64,000 nt of DNA from Flagellimonas sp. 389 (GTDB lineage: Bacteria > Bacteroidota > Bacteroidia > Flavobacteriales > Flavobacteriaceae), in assembly GCF_018449435.1 (NCBI RefSeq), contig NZ_JAHCMU010000006.1, positions 1 to 64,000 of the forward strand. The letters run 5' to 3'. Below are positions 25,056 to 34,436 of the stretch, piece by piece. The position numbers and the translations under genes were made by a program. Under the pieces are notes generated by a model that saw only the letters and a list, made by a program, of their open reading frames with translations, ran no database searches and was not told the DNA's origin. How positions within the stretch are numbered: position 1 is the stretch's first letter; each line of letters begins with the position of its first letter.

Positions 25056-27490
25056 CAAGTCTTGGTTTTTGATTTTTTAGAACGAAACGAAAATCCAATA
25101 CCACCAACTATAATAAGTCCGAGAAATATACAACTGGCCAAGGAAATCTTACTCCCAGTCTTAACAACCTCAGGAGCAAACTTGAATTCAATTTCATGTT
25201 TTCCTGCTGGCACTTTAAGACCCCTTAATGCATAGTTTACTTTGTAGTGCTCCTTCAAATTCCCATCAATATAAACTTCCCATCCGTTTGGATAATGCAT
25301 CTCTGAAAAAACAGCAAAACCATCGTTCGTATTATTGGTTTTATATTTTATGGCATTGGGCCGATGGTCGATTAAATCAATAGTAGCCAAAGAATCCACA
25401 CCATAACTGAGCTTGGTTAAGGTTGGATATGAATTTGTATTAACGACAGCTTGCAATTTTGAATCAAAACCTTCAAGTCCCTGAATTTCCTCGTTGGCGG
25501 ATTTTACTGGAATCAAACGTTCCACAAACCAAGCATTTCCGTTGGCGTTGTCATTTATCGCTGGAAAACTGTTGCCCTCCTCATCCTGTTGAATGATATA
25601 TTTTACATTCAACATATTCAAAACCTCTACATTGTTCTGGTACAAATGATGCTCGAACAAATCTTGTAACTGTCGTGGCTTTGCGGCATGGTACCCACCA
25701 ATCGATTTATGGAAATAGGAAGTTCTTGCCCCGTTTAAACCTTCCTGCGGATCAAAAACTCTAAATATCGATGTATCCTGCTGAATCAATTTGTCCAGCT
25801 GACTGGCTTGGAAGGGTGTATTTACATTACGTTGACGTACAAAATCACCTTCGTTGACATATCGTAGATTCACTCCTATCAAATCGAACAATATCAAAGC
25901 GCCAAGAACAAGTACCGCTAAATTCTTTCCTATTTTTTCCTTTATTAAAAACCATAATGCTACTGCCGTCAAAATCACAAACAGTAATGAACGAATCGTA
26001 TCATTGATGTATACTGCTTCACGATCACGTTGAATCATCTTCATTAACTCATCACCAAAATATCCCCTATAAGTTTCATCCCGTAATCCTTCAAAATCAA
26101 AGAAACCTTTCAATAAAAAAATCAAGATTCCCAAGCCAAGAGTGATGAAAAAACTTAATTTTAGTGCTGTAAGTTTTTTGGCTGTCTCTATTTTCGACTT
26201 AAACAGCTCCCGTATTCCTAAGATTGCCAATATTGGGAAACAAAGTTCCAAAACCACTTGAATGGACGATACTGCCCGGAACTTGTTATAGAGCGGAAAA
26301 TAATCGATCATAAAGTTGGTCAAAACCGGGAAATTTTTACCCCAAGACAGCAGTAGGGCCATAATAGCTCCAATCAATATCCACCATTTCTTCTTTCCTT
26401 TCACCAAAAACAAACCAAGAATAAACAAAAAGAAAACTATGGCACCAACATAAGCAGGTGCTGCGACTATGGGTTGATTTCCCCAATATAATGGAATCCC
26501 GCTAGAAAACTCCAATGCCTTTGAAGGTGAAAGTCCTTGATCTATCAAGTACTCATAAGCTTTAGAATCCTTTTCCAAATCTTCACCACCAGAACCACCA
26601 AACAATCTGGGGACGAACAAATTCAACGATTCTGCAATACCGTAACTATATTCTGTAATGTATTCTTTATCTAGACCAGCTTGGGATGTTTTGGCACTAC
26701 CATCGGGATTAATGGTCAATTCAGATTTACCTCGTGTACTCCAATCTGCATATTCTTTGGTGGCAATAAGCCCTGTTGCATTGGTAGCAATAGATAATGC
26801 CACAGCGGCAACCAAAATCCCAACAGAAACAAAATAATGTTTTAACTTCTTTTCTTTAATTGCATAAATCAAGTATACCAATCCTAAGACCAAGACCAAA
26901 AACATAAAATAATAGGTCATTTGATAGTGATTGGCACTTATTTCCAATGCCATCGCCAAGGCAGTTAGTATAAAGCCCAGAACATACTTTTTTCGAAAAA
27001 CGAGGATAATACCGCCCAAAACCATGGGGATGTACCCCAAAGCATGAGCCTTCGCATTATGACCCACACCAAGAATGATAATAAGATAGGTTGAAAAGCC
27101 AAAGGCAAGCGCACCTAAAATGGCGAGTCGGTACTCGACCTTCATACAGAGCATTAAGATATAAAACCCAACCAAATACAGAAAAAGATAATCTGCGGGC
27201 CTGGGTAAAAAACGTACGAGTCTATCCAGCTTTTTTATGTAATCATGCGGATAGTTTGCACCTAACTGGTATGTGGGCATGCCCCCAAAAGCACTATTGG
27301 TCCAATAAGATTCATCATCCGTCAATTCCTTAAAGTCATTTCGCTCTTTGGCCATACCTTTATACTGGGCAATGTCCGATTGGAAAATCGCTTTGCCCTG
27401 GAGTACAGGGTAAAAGTAGATAAGAGAGGCAACAATAAAGAAAGCTACTACACAAATATGGGTGATAATGGCTTTTGGAGAAAGATTCAT
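25055..27490 (-). CDS. YfhO-family integral membrane protein
   Basis: 811-aa multispanning membrane protein of the YfhO family, with GT-C-like topology. About 12 hydrophobic helices fill the first two thirds; a large periplasmic C-terminal domain (about 560-785) is followed by a last helix and a basic tail. The first periplasmic loop has acidic motifs (FQSDIAQY, DDESYW) where GT-C enzymes place catalytic residues. YfhO proteins are thought to add sugars to lipoteichoic acid or other surface polymers; here the setting (GT4, flippase) supports glycan modification, but acceptor and donor are unknown. ATG 27490 was chosen over TTG 27511. Confidence 0.85.
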   Translation of the reverse strand: MNLSPKAIITHICVVAFFIVASLIYFYPVLQGKAIFQSDIAQYKGMAKERNDFKELTDDESYWTNSAFGGMPTYQLGANYPHDYIKKLDRLVRFLPRPADYLFLYLVGFYILMLCMKVEYRLAILGALAFGFSTYLIIILGVGHNAKAHALGYIPMVLGGIILVFRKKYVLGFILTALAMALEISANHYQMTYYFMFLVLVLGLVYLIYAIKEKKLKHYFVSVGILVAAVALSIATNATGLIATKEYADWSTRGKSELTINPDGSAKTSQAGLDKEYITEYSYGIAESLNLFVPRLFGGSGGEDLEKDSKAYEYLIDQGLSPSKALEFSSGIPLYWGNQPIVAAPAYVGAIVFFLFILGLFLVKGKKKWWILIGAIMALLLSWGKNFPVLTNFMIDYFPLYNKFRAVSSIQVVLELCFPILAILGIRELFKSKIETAKKLTALKLSFFITLGLGILIFLLKGFFDFEGLRDETYRGYFGDELMKMIQRDREAVYINDTIRSLLFVILTAVALWFLIKEKIGKNLAVLVLGALILFDLIGVNLRYVNEGDFVRQRNVNTPFQASQLDKLIQQDTSIFRVFDPQEGLNGARTSYFHKSIGGYHAAKPRQLQDLFEHHLYQNNVEVLNMLNVKYIIQQDEEGNSFPAINDNANGNAWFVERLIPVKSANEEIQGLEGFDSKLQAVVNTNSYPTLTKLSYGVDSLATIDLIDHRPNAIKYKTNNTNDGFAVFSEMHYPNGWEVYIDGNLKEHYKVNYALRGLKVPAGKHEIEFKFAPEVVKTGSKISLASCIFLGLIIVGGIGFSFRSKKSKTKT

Positions 27491-27514
27491 GGATTGATTT
27501 TGAAAAGACAAATA

Positions 27515-27775
27515 TTAGTCAATTTCTTCAAAATCTATATATTCTCCAACTTTTTTTGAAGGATTGGATTTTCTGAATGGCTTTTTAGAAATTTTTGTTT
27601 CACTGTTTTTATTAGGTGTATTACCAAAATCCTGATAATTGCCAAACTGTTGCCCAAAGCGTTCCTGTGTTTTCTTTACAGCATAGCTGAACAATTTGGG
27701 AGCCAACCATTTTGCCAGTAATTTAAATGTATAGTATACTAATACAACTATTAAAATCGTTTGTAATAAAACCAT
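27515..27775 (-). CDS. DUF4834 family small membrane protein
   Basis: 86-aa protein with one N-terminal membrane helix (about 3-17), a basic middle, and the conserved end KKVGEYIDFEEID that marks DUF4834. Function is unknown. It is the first gene of the leftward polysaccharide operon, 24 bp before the yfhO-like ATG, and has a good -7 element 19 bp upstream. Confidence 0.85.
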   Translation of the reverse strand: MVLLQTILIVVLVYYTFKLLAKWLAPKLFSYAVKKTQERFGQQFGNYQDFGNTPNKNSETKISKKPFRKSNPSKKVGEYIDFEEID

Positions 27776-27794
27776 ATAATAAGAGCTATTGCAT

Positions 27795-27802
27795 CAAAAT
27801 TA
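27795..27802 (-). promoter_or_regulatory. -7 promoter element of the DUF4834/YfhO/GT4/flippase operon
   Basis: On the minus strand TAATTTTG matches TAnnTTTG, 19 bp before the DUF4834 start. No -33 TTG is present at 17-23 bp. Confidence 0.5.
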
Positions 27803-27860
27803 CATTGTTAGTCCTTTAAAAGTCCTTAAAGTATCTTAAAAAAGTATTAAAATAAGTTAT

Positions 27861-28853
27861 ATGGATTTCCAACATATTAAAAAAACACTTGTAATAGCCC
27901 TAGTTACCCCCCTATTCCTAAATGCACAGTATACGGATGTCATAAATTCCAATAGACCGGGTAGAGCAGTGAGTGCGTATGCCGTGGGTAAAAATGTGAT
28001 ACAGGCGGAAATAGGCGTGGTATACGAACAACAGGACAACATTGACCTTAATTCTGATTCAAATATTTTTGGTACTGATTTTTCGTTCAGATATGGGTTA
28101 CTCTTTGAACCATTGGAAATTAAATGGGAAGGTACTTTTATCAACCAGAACATTTTGTTTACCGATTTAAATACCGAAGAAACAAGAACCGATTTTACCC
28201 AAAATAGAATTGGTTTGAAATATTTGGTTTTTGACCCCTTTAAAAATCCTGAGAACAATAAGCCTAATCTTTATAGTTGGCGCGCCAATCATAAGTTTCA
28301 ATGGAAAAATCTGATTCCTGCGGTTTCTATCTATGCTGGAGCCACACTTAATCTTGGGGAAAATCCATTTTACCCTACTGATCCTGTCGCATCGCCTAGA
28401 GTAGCAGTTGCCACTCAAAGTAGATTATCCCCTCGACTTGTTTTGATTTCCAACATTTCATACGATAGAATTGGCACGGATTTTCCAGAATGGGGCTACG
28501 CGGTTTCGCTGACACATTCCTTTAGAGACCCAAAATGGAGCGTTTTTATAGAAAATCAAGGTATAAGCAGTGACAGATATTCAGATTTGTTATTGCGTAC
28601 CGGTGTAGCGCATCTTTTTAGTCCAAACTTTCAGGCCGACTTTCATTTAGGGTCTGGATTTAAAAATTCCCCTTCTCGAATTTTTGCCGTGTTGGGCGCT
28701 TCCTATCGATTGGATTTCCATAAGGATAAACTAGTTGCCATTCAAGATCAGAAAGCAGGCGAAAATGGAAGTATTCCAAAAAATGCGCAAAAGAAAAAAA
28801 GGAAGAAAAAGAAGAAAAAAGACAAAAAGGACAAAGACGATGTAGACTTTTAG
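27861..28853 (+). CDS. Outer-membrane beta-barrel protein (phenol MetA-like transporter fold) with lysine-rich tail
   Basis: 330-aa exported protein. The signal peptide ends near LNAQ (about residue 22). The body alternates amphipathic strands typical of the MetA-pathway/Phenol_MetA_deg outer-membrane family (RPGRAVSAYAVGKNVIQAE near the start; FRYGLLFEPLEIKWEG; late GSGFKNSPSRIFAVLGASYRL written here as separate segments). Residues about 305-328 are almost all Lys, Arg and Asp, ending KDDVDF, which is an unusual appendage for a barrel. The substrate is unknown and transport is only inferred from the fold. It appears to be a single-gene unit. Confidence 0.75.
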   Translation: MDFQHIKKTLVIALVTPLFLNAQYTDVINSNRPGRAVSAYAVGKNVIQAEIGVVYEQQDNIDLNSDSNIFGTDFSFRYGLLFEPLEIKWEGTFINQNILFTDLNTEETRTDFTQNRIGLKYLVFDPFKNPENNKPNLYSWRANHKFQWKNLIPAVSIYAGATLNLGENPFYPTDPVASPRVAVATQSRLSPRLVLISNISYDRIGTDFPEWGYAVSLTHSFRDPKWSVFIENQGISSDRYSDLLLRTGVAHLFSPNFQADFHLGSGFKNSPSRIFAVLGASYRLDFHKDKLVAIQDQKAGENGSIPKNAQKKKRKKKKKKDKKDKDDVDF

Positions 28854-28868
28854 CGTCCGCTAAATTTT
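28849..28868 (+). terminator. Possible short-loop terminator
   Basis: TTTAGCG (28849-28855) and CGCTAAA (28858-28864) pair around a 2-nt loop, followed by TTTT. The TAG stop of the barrel gene lies inside the left arm. The loop is too tight to be convincing. Confidence 0.3.
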
Positions 28869-28929
28869 GACAGTTTCTATTTTTCTTCTGAACAGATATT
28901 CCTAATATTGATCTTACAAAAGTTGATGT

Positions 28930-30048
28930 ATGATCACTATAAAAGAAGCCCGATCCAAAGTTGATTTAAAACGTTTTGTAAAGTTTCCCTTTTCACTCTA
29001 CAAAGACTCCCCTTATTGGGTGCCCCCCATTATCAAGGATGAATTGGAATCCTTTGATTCTGATAAAAACCCTGTTTTTAAAAGCGCTGAGGCCAAGTTT
29101 TTTTTGGCTTACAAAGATGGAAAAATTGTTGGTCGGGTCGCTGCTATCGTCAACTGGTTGGAAGTGAAAGAGCAAAACCTCAAAAAAATGAGGTTCGGCT
29201 GGTTCGATTTTGTGGACGATTTAGAGGTGTCCAAGGCTTTGTTGGATAAAGTTGCCGAAATTGGAAAGGGCCATCAACTAGATTATTTGGAAGGTCCTGT
29301 GGGTTTTTCCAATATGGACAAAGTTGGGGTACTTGTTGAAGGGTTTGACCATGTCGGTACCATGATAACCTGGTACAATCATCCTTATTATCAATCCCAT
29401 TACGAAAAGCATGGCTTTGTGAAGGAAAAAGGATATCTCGAAAATAAGTTTTTAGCATCCAATGCGGATCCCAAACTATTCGCAAAGGCCAATTTATTGA
29501 TAAAGAAACGATACGGCCTTAGGGAGTTAAATTTTAATAATAGTAAGGAAATTATGCCATGGGTGGACAAAATGTTCGATTTGTTCAATGAAAGCTATGC
29601 CCGCCTCTCATCCTTTGTGAAGATTACCGATGTACAGAAGGAATATTTTAAGAAGAAATACATAAGTTTCATCAATCCCGAATACATTAAGTTCGTAGTG
29701 GATGCACAAAATGAATTGGTAGCCTTTGCCATAGTGATGCCGTCATTCTCCAAAGCACTGCAAAAAGCTAATGGCAGATTGTTTCCAACTGGGATTTTTC
29801 ATCTCTTAAAGGCCAGAAAACAAAGTAAAGACGTTATTTTCTATCTTATAGGCATACACCCTGACTATCAAAATAAAGGAGTTACGGCAATTATCTTCAA
29901 TGAATATCACAAAACATTCAAAGAGAAGGGAATTATCAATTGTATCCGAACCCCAGAACTGGAGGAAAATACAGCTATCCGACAAATGTGGAAGCATTTT
30001 GACCCCGTGACCCACAAGCGAAGGAGAACCTACAAAAAGGAACTTTAA
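28930..30048 (+). CDS. GNAT-like acyltransferase-fold protein, conserved in Bacteroidota
   Basis: 372-aa cytoplasmic protein that looks like two fused GNAT-type halves. The N-terminal half has KFFLAYKDGKIVGRVAAI (about 57-74), a classic beta4-beta5 strand pair; the C-terminal half has FYLIGIHPDYQNKGVTAII (about 301-319), an acetyl-CoA-binding V-x-P-x-x-Q-x-x-G-like loop (HPDYQNKGV). An N-acyltransferase activity is therefore plausible, but the substrate is unknown. It stands alone; a one-mismatch -7 element (TAATATTG) lies near 28898. Confidence 0.72.
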   Translation: MITIKEARSKVDLKRFVKFPFSLYKDSPYWVPPIIKDELESFDSDKNPVFKSAEAKFFLAYKDGKIVGRVAAIVNWLEVKEQNLKKMRFGWFDFVDDLEVSKALLDKVAEIGKGHQLDYLEGPVGFSNMDKVGVLVEGFDHVGTMITWYNHPYYQSHYEKHGFVKEKGYLENKFLASNADPKLFAKANLLIKKRYGLRELNFNNSKEIMPWVDKMFDLFNESYARLSSFVKITDVQKEYFKKKYISFINPEYIKFVVDAQNELVAFAIVMPSFSKALQKANGRLFPTGIFHLLKARKQSKDVIFYLIGIHPDYQNKGVTAIIFNEYHKTFKEKGIINCIRTPELEENTAIRQMWKHFDPVTHKRRRTYKKEL

Positions 30049-30113
30049 ACTTTAAATAAAAGCACAAAGCTTGCGTCCTATTACCTCGTCCATACCCATT
30101 TCGATGATTTAAA

Positions 30114-30947
30114 ATGATAGTTAAAACAAAAATCGGCACCATTGAATATAGCGATTTAGGTACAGGGGAGCCAATTCTCTTTTTGCACGGGGGACACGGC
30201 AATTGTAATGAAACCCTCTGGCACAAAGGTTTCGATCAAACGAAATTTAGATTACTTAATCCCTCAAGGCCAGGGTACGGAAAAACACCATTGTCAACTT
30301 TTGAATCACCCAAAGAAGCTGCAAGTCTTATTGTTTCATTATTGGACAAAATTGGGATAGAAAAAGTTGTCGTCATCGGTATATCCGCGGGGGGCTTAAC
30401 AGCGCTTGAGTTGGCTGCAAATTATAAAGACCGTGTGGAGAAATTGATTTTATTATCCGCCGTAACCCAAAAATGGCTACAACCATCTGATGCATTGTAC
30501 AAAAAGGGAAAGTTGTTATTTTCCCCTACCATGGAGAAATTGAGCTGGGGCATGTTCAGGGTGTTTTTTAGACTGATGCCCTTAACAATGACCAAAACAT
30601 TGTTCAAAGAGCTTTCGACCGTTAAAGCTGTTAATTTTGACCATAAAGAAGTAGAAACTATAAAAGAGATCGCTTTCAACCAAAGTTCTGGTCATGGGTT
30701 TGTAAATGATTTAGAACAAGATATAGCTAGTAAAACGCTCTCAAAAATTACGTGTCCTACCCGAATAGTGCATAGTAAAAACGATAAGACAGTTTCTATA
30801 GAAATGGCCTATCATGCCAAAAAAAGTATAACCAACTCATATTTAAGACTCTACGACAATAAATGGGGACACTTACTTTGGGTAGGCGCAGATAGCATCG
30901 AGCCAATAACCGAAACCCTTGCATTTGTAGACAAAGCGAATCATTAA
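30114..30947 (+). CDS. Alpha/beta hydrolase
   Basis: 277-aa cytoplasmic hydrolase. Oxyanion loop HGGHGN (25-30), nucleophile elbow GISAG with Ser91, a candidate acid in HSKNDKTVS, and His in NKWGHLLW near 253. The lid region (about 120-190) is helical. The fold is that of hydrolases acting on esters or C-C bonds; the substrate is not predictable. The next gene, a second alpha/beta hydrolase of different type, starts 11 bp downstream, so they may be cotranscribed. Confidence 0.85.
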   Translation: MIVKTKIGTIEYSDLGTGEPILFLHGGHGNCNETLWHKGFDQTKFRLLNPSRPGYGKTPLSTFESPKEAASLIVSLLDKIGIEKVVVIGISAGGLTALELAANYKDRVEKLILLSAVTQKWLQPSDALYKKGKLLFSPTMEKLSWGMFRVFFRLMPLTMTKTLFKELSTVKAVNFDHKEVETIKEIAFNQSSGHGFVNDLEQDIASKTLSKITCPTRIVHSKNDKTVSIEMAYHAKKSITNSYLRLYDNKWGHLLWVGADSIEPITETLAFVDKANH

Positions 30948-30958
30948 ATTTATCAACT

Positions 30959-31909
30959 ATGAAAATTAGCATTCTAACCCTATTAGCAGCTTTTATTTTT
31001 ACAAATACTGGAATCGGCCAATTCGTCGAAGAATCTATTACATTGACAACGGAAACAGGAGCAATAGAAGGAACATTATTGATTCCTGAATCATCAGATA
31101 AGATTCCTGTTGTGTTGATCATTGCAGGGTCAGGGCCTACGGACAGGAACGGAAACTTTCCCATGTTCTCCAATAATTCCTTAAAAATGCTGGCTGAAGG
31201 TCTACATGAAAATGGAATTGCATCATTACGTTTTGATAAAAGGGGTATCGGGGAAAGCAAAGAAGCTGGAACAGAAGAGTCACTTCTTCGGTTTGAGCAT
31301 TATATAGATGATGTAAAAGCCTGGGGCAGTTTATTGAAAAAGGATAAAAGATTTAAAAATCTCATAGTCCTAGGGCATAGCGAAGGATCATTGATAGGCA
31401 TGGTTGCTGCTCAAAAGGGCAATGTGGACAAATATATTTCCTTGGCCGGGGCAGGATTCCCTGCAGGAGAAATCATTATGAAACAATTAAAGGCAGCACA
31501 ACCAGATTCCATAATAAATCAAGCTTCATCAATAATCAAAAAACTAGAACAAGGCGAAATCGAGGAAAATGTACCCCAAACGTTAATTCAATTATTCAGA
31601 AAAAGCGTTCAACCTTATTTAATTTCTTGGTTCAAATACGATCCTGCAATTGAAATTTCTAAATTAGACTGTCCAACGTTAATCATTCAAGGCACAACCG
31701 ATATTCAAGTAAATGTAGAAGATGCCGATGCGTTGGCAGATGCTAAAAAAGAATCAAAAAAAATTATCATAGTGGATATGGACCACGTGCTAAAAACGGT
31801 AAAACCCGATAGAGAAGAAGTCTTTGCAACCTATATTGACCCAAAACTACCGCTACATAAAGATTTGATTCCTGAAATAGTGGAATTTATAAAGGCCGAC
31901 AATCATTAA
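30959..31909 (+). CDS. Exported alpha/beta hydrolase (dienelactone hydrolase-like/S9-like)
   Basis: 316-aa protein with a signal peptide (1-20, ending TGIGQ). Its core has the oxyanion motif IIAGSGPTDRNGN (54-66), RFDKRGIGES (91-100), nucleophile elbow GHSEG with Ser141, Asp in IQGTTDIQV and His in VDMDHVLK. It would act in the periplasm or outside the cell on an unknown ester or peptide. It is close to the cytoplasmic hydrolase upstream. The heptad repeat GCGTTGA lies just beyond its stop codon. Confidence 0.85.
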   Translation: MKISILTLLAAFIFTNTGIGQFVEESITLTTETGAIEGTLLIPESSDKIPVVLIIAGSGPTDRNGNFPMFSNNSLKMLAEGLHENGIASLRFDKRGIGESKEAGTEESLLRFEHYIDDVKAWGSLLKKDKRFKNLIVLGHSEGSLIGMVAAQKGNVDKYISLAGAGFPAGEIIMKQLKAAQPDSIINQASSIIKKLEQGEIEENVPQTLIQLFRKSVQPYLISWFKYDPAIEISKLDCPTLIIQGTTDIQVNVEDADALADAKKESKKIIIVDMDHVLKTVKPDREEVFATYIDPKLPLHKDLIPEIVEFIKADNH

Positions 31910-31927
31910 ATTTTTTGAATGAGAATA

Positions 31928-31950
31928 GCGTTGAGCGTTGAGCGTTGAGC
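31928..31950. repeat. Heptanucleotide repeat (GCGTTGA)3
   Basis: Three perfect head-to-tail copies of GCGTTGA plus two bases sit in the 47-bp gap between convergent genes. The period is the same 7 bp as in the arrays at 1-91 and 1841-1918, with a different word. Confidence 0.93.
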
Positions 31951-31956
31951 AAAAAA

Positions 31957-33216
31957 TTATTCCCCCATAGCTGCAGCTACAGCAGCAGATAATCTTTTAT
32001 AGGTACCGTTTTGTAGACGCTCCCTAATGGCAGAAAATGCATCCAAAGTTTCAAGAATATCTTGCATGGTATGCGTAGCGGTAGGAATCATTCTAAGTAG
32101 AATCAATCCTTTAGGTATAACAGGATAAACCACTATAGAACAAAAGATTCCATAATTCTCTCTCAGGTCTTTTACCAAGGCCATGGCCTCTGGAATACTA
32201 CCGTTTAGGTATACGGGAGTTACACAACTTGATGTAGTGCCAATATCAAAACCACGTTCTTTTAAACCGTTTTGCAATGCATCTACATTTTCCCAAAGTT
32301 TGGCTTTAAGCTCTGGCATGGTACGTAACATATCCAAACGCTTCAATGCTCCCTTTACATAAATCATTGGCAATGATTTAGCGAACATTTGAGACCTTAA
32401 ATTGTATTTTAAATAATCTATAATTTCTTTATCGGCAGCTAAAAAAGCACCGATACTCGCCATTGATTTAGCAAAAGTGGCAAAATATACATCAATATCG
32501 TCTTGAATGCCTTGCTCCTCTCCTGCTCCAGCACCTGTTTTACCAAGTGTTCCAAAACCATGGGCATCGTCTACCAACAACCTAAATTTGTACTTCTGCT
32601 TTAGCGCAACAATCTCTCTCAATATTCCTTGCTCGCCACGCATTCCAAAAACACCTTCGGAAATTACAAGAATTCCACCTCCGGTTTGTTCTGCCATTTT
32701 TGTGGCACGCTCTAGGTTCTTTTCAAGGCTTTCAACGTCATTGTGCTTAAATGTGAAGCGTTTGCCCATATGAAGACGAACACCGTCTATGATACAAGCA
32801 TGGGAATCCACATCGTAAACAATAATATCATCTTTGGAAACCAGCGCGTCAATGGCTGACATTATGCCCTGGTAGCCAAAATTCAATAAGTACGCCGACT
32901 CTTTATGTACAAAAGCGGCGAGTTCTTGCTCCAATTGCTCGTGATAATCCGTGTGCCCGCTCATCATACGTGCTCCCATTGGGTATGCGGAACCATGTTC
33001 ATAGGCAGCGTCTCCATCAACTTTTTTTATTTCGGGTAGATTTGCAAGCCCTAGATAGTCATTTACACTCCAGGTGATAACTTCCTTTCCTTGAAATTTC
33101 ATTCTATTGGAGATAGGGCCTTCCAATTTTGGGAAAACAAAATAACCTTCCGCTTGTGATGCCCATTTTCCTAAAGGACCTTTATTCTCGATAATTCTGT
33201 CAAATAAATCTCTCAT
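31957..33216 (-). CDS. Alpha-oxoamine synthase; candidate cysteate acyltransferase of capnine synthesis
   Basis: 419-aa PLP enzyme of the alpha-oxoamine synthase family (AONS, KBL, serine palmitoyltransferase relatives). PLP-binding Lys250 lies in TFAKSMASIG; His139 (DSHAC) stacks on the cofactor; DDAHGFG (216-222) holds the Asp and His contacts. The enzyme condenses an amino acid with an acyl thioester and loses CO2. In Flavobacteriaceae and Alistipes such an enzyme makes 3-ketocapnine from cysteate and fatty acyl-ACP/CoA, the committed step to sulfonolipids tied to gliding. The cysteine-synthase-like gene upstream could supply cysteate, which supports that role. Alternatives are glycine C-acetyltransferase or a ceramide-type serine acyltransferase. 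A terminator and its own -7 element suggest separate transcription from its neighbour. Confidence 0.8.
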   Translation of the reverse strand: MRDLFDRIIENKGPLGKWASQAEGYFVFPKLEGPISNRMKFQGKEVITWSVNDYLGLANLPEIKKVDGDAAYEHGSAYPMGARMMSGHTDYHEQLEQELAAFVHKESAYLLNFGYQGIMSAIDALVSKDDIIVYDVDSHACIIDGVRLHMGKRFTFKHNDVESLEKNLERATKMAEQTGGGILVISEGVFGMRGEQGILREIVALKQKYKFRLLVDDAHGFGTLGKTGAGAGEEQGIQDDIDVYFATFAKSMASIGAFLAADKEIIDYLKYNLRSQMFAKSLPMIYVKGALKRLDMLRTMPELKAKLWENVDALQNGLKERGFDIGTTSSCVTPVYLNGSIPEAMALVKDLRENYGIFCSIVVYPVIPKGLILLRMIPTATHTMQDILETLDAFSAIRERLQNGTYKRLSAAVAAAMGE

Positions 33217-33239
33217 CTACCCTAAAATTAATTCAACTG

Positions 33240-33247
33240 CAAAAATA
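33240..33247 (-). promoter_or_regulatory. -7 promoter element for the alpha-oxoamine synthase
   Basis: On the minus strand TATTTTTG matches TAnnTTTG, 23 bp before the ATG at 33216 and downstream of the terminator at 33284-33315. Confidence 0.55.
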
Positions 33248-33283
33248 TAGCTTTTTACTAATCTCACATAATGAATTGAAGAT

Positions 33284-33315
33284 ATAAAAAAACGACAATG
33301 GAATCCATTGTCGTT
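33284..33315 (-). terminator. Rho-independent terminator after the cysteine-synthase-like gene
   Basis: AACGACAATGG (33291-33301) and CCATTGTCGTT (33305-33315) form a perfect 11-bp stem with a 3-nt loop; on the minus strand it is followed by a T-run (complement of 33284-33290). A T-run on the other side could also serve plus-strand transcription. Confidence 0.85.
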
Positions 33316-33343
33316 GACTTTTTTTTGAAAACTGAGCAAGTCC

Positions 33344-34384
33344 TTACTCGATATATTCTATTTTTTCAGGAACATCGGTGTTTTGAATATCAAAAAAGCC
33401 TTGGTTTTCCATCCATTCATTACTAAATACTTTGCTCATATATCTTGAACCGTGATCTGGGAAAATTACTACTACATTGCTGTCCTTTGAAAACTCACCT
33501 TCCGTATTCAATTGGTACAAAGCCTGCATAGCGGCTCCGCTCGTATAGCCAACAAACATGCCCTCGGTCTGGGCTATCTTTCTGGCCATATGGGCACTTT
33601 CACCATCAGTAACCTTTACATAACGGTCAATAGCCTCAAAATCTGTGGCTGTTGGGATTAAGTTTTTACCCAACCCCTCAATTCTATAGGGATACACTTC
33701 GTTATGGTCAAATTCTCCAGTTTCATGATACTTTTTAAGTACTGAACCATAGGCATCTACACCTAAAACTTTTACGTTAGGGTTTTGTTCCTTCAAATAT
33801 TGAGCAATACCGGAAATAGTACCACCAGTGCCACTACATGCCACTAAATGGGTTATGTTTCCATTGGTTTGATTCCAGATTTCCGGACCGGTCGTTTTAT
33901 AATGGGCCTCTATATTCAACGTGTTAAAGTACTGATTGATATAGATGGAATTGGCGGTTTCATTGTGGAGGCGTTTGGCAACCTCGTAATAAGATCTTGG
34001 ATCATCTGCACTAACATGGGCAGGACAGACATAGACCTTTGCTCCCATGGAGCGAAGCATATCTATTTTGTCTGGGGATGATTTTGAGCTAACGGCCAAA
34101 ATACATTTATACCCTTTCACTATACTTACCATCGCCAAACTGAAACCTGTATTGCCAGATGTTGTCTCAATTATGGTACTATCCGGTTTAAGAATACCCT
34201 TGCGTTCTGCTTCCTCAATAATGTATGCAGCAATCCTATCCTTTGCAGAATGACCTGGATTAAAGGCCTCTAACTTAGCATAGAAATTTCCGGTAAGAGA
34301 TGCTGTAATTTTATTGAGCTTAACTAAGGGGGTATTTCCAATTAATTCTAGAATATTGCTGTGCGCATTTATCTGTTTCTCCAT
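33344..34384 (-). CDS. PLP-dependent cysteine synthase family protein; candidate cysteate synthase
   Basis: 346-aa fold-type II PLP enzyme. PLP Lys48 is in [10 protein letters not shown] (the family norm is NPxxSxKDR), the substrate loop is TSGNTGFS and the phosphate loop is GTGGTISG. No CBS domain follows. Family members make cysteine, cystathionine or, in capnine producers, cysteate from phosphoserine or O-acetylserine and sulfite. Its position directly upstream of an alpha-oxoamine synthase favours cysteate synthase, but ordinary cysteine synthesis is not excluded. ATG 34384 was chosen; a longer frame from TTG 34423 adds 13 unlike residues. A full consensus promoter precedes it. Confidence 0.8.
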   Translation of the reverse strand: MEKQINAHSNILELIGNTPLVKLNKITASLTGNFYAKLEAFNPGHSAKDRIAAYIIEEAERKGILKPDSTIIETTSGNTGFSLAMVSIVKGYKCILAVSSKSSPDKIDMLRSMGAKVYVCPAHVSADDPRSYYEVAKRLHNETANSIYINQYFNTLNIEAHYKTTGPEIWNQTNGNITHLVACSGTGGTISGIAQYLKEQNPNVKVLGVDAYGSVLKKYHETGEFDHNEVYPYRIEGLGKNLIPTATDFEAIDRYVKVTDGESAHMARKIAQTEGMFVGYTSGAAMQALYQLNTEGEFSKDSNVVVIFPDHGSRYMSKVFSNEWMENQGFFDIQNTDVPEKIEYIE

Positions 34385-34436
34385 AACTGGTATTAGGTAA
34401 GGAATGCATCTTGAAATACTCAAAATTTATCCGGTG

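Noticed and set aside
32695..32715. TGGCACG sigma-54-like box
   Set aside because: It lies within the alpha-oxoamine synthase coding region, lacks a -12 box at the right spacing and faces no gene start.
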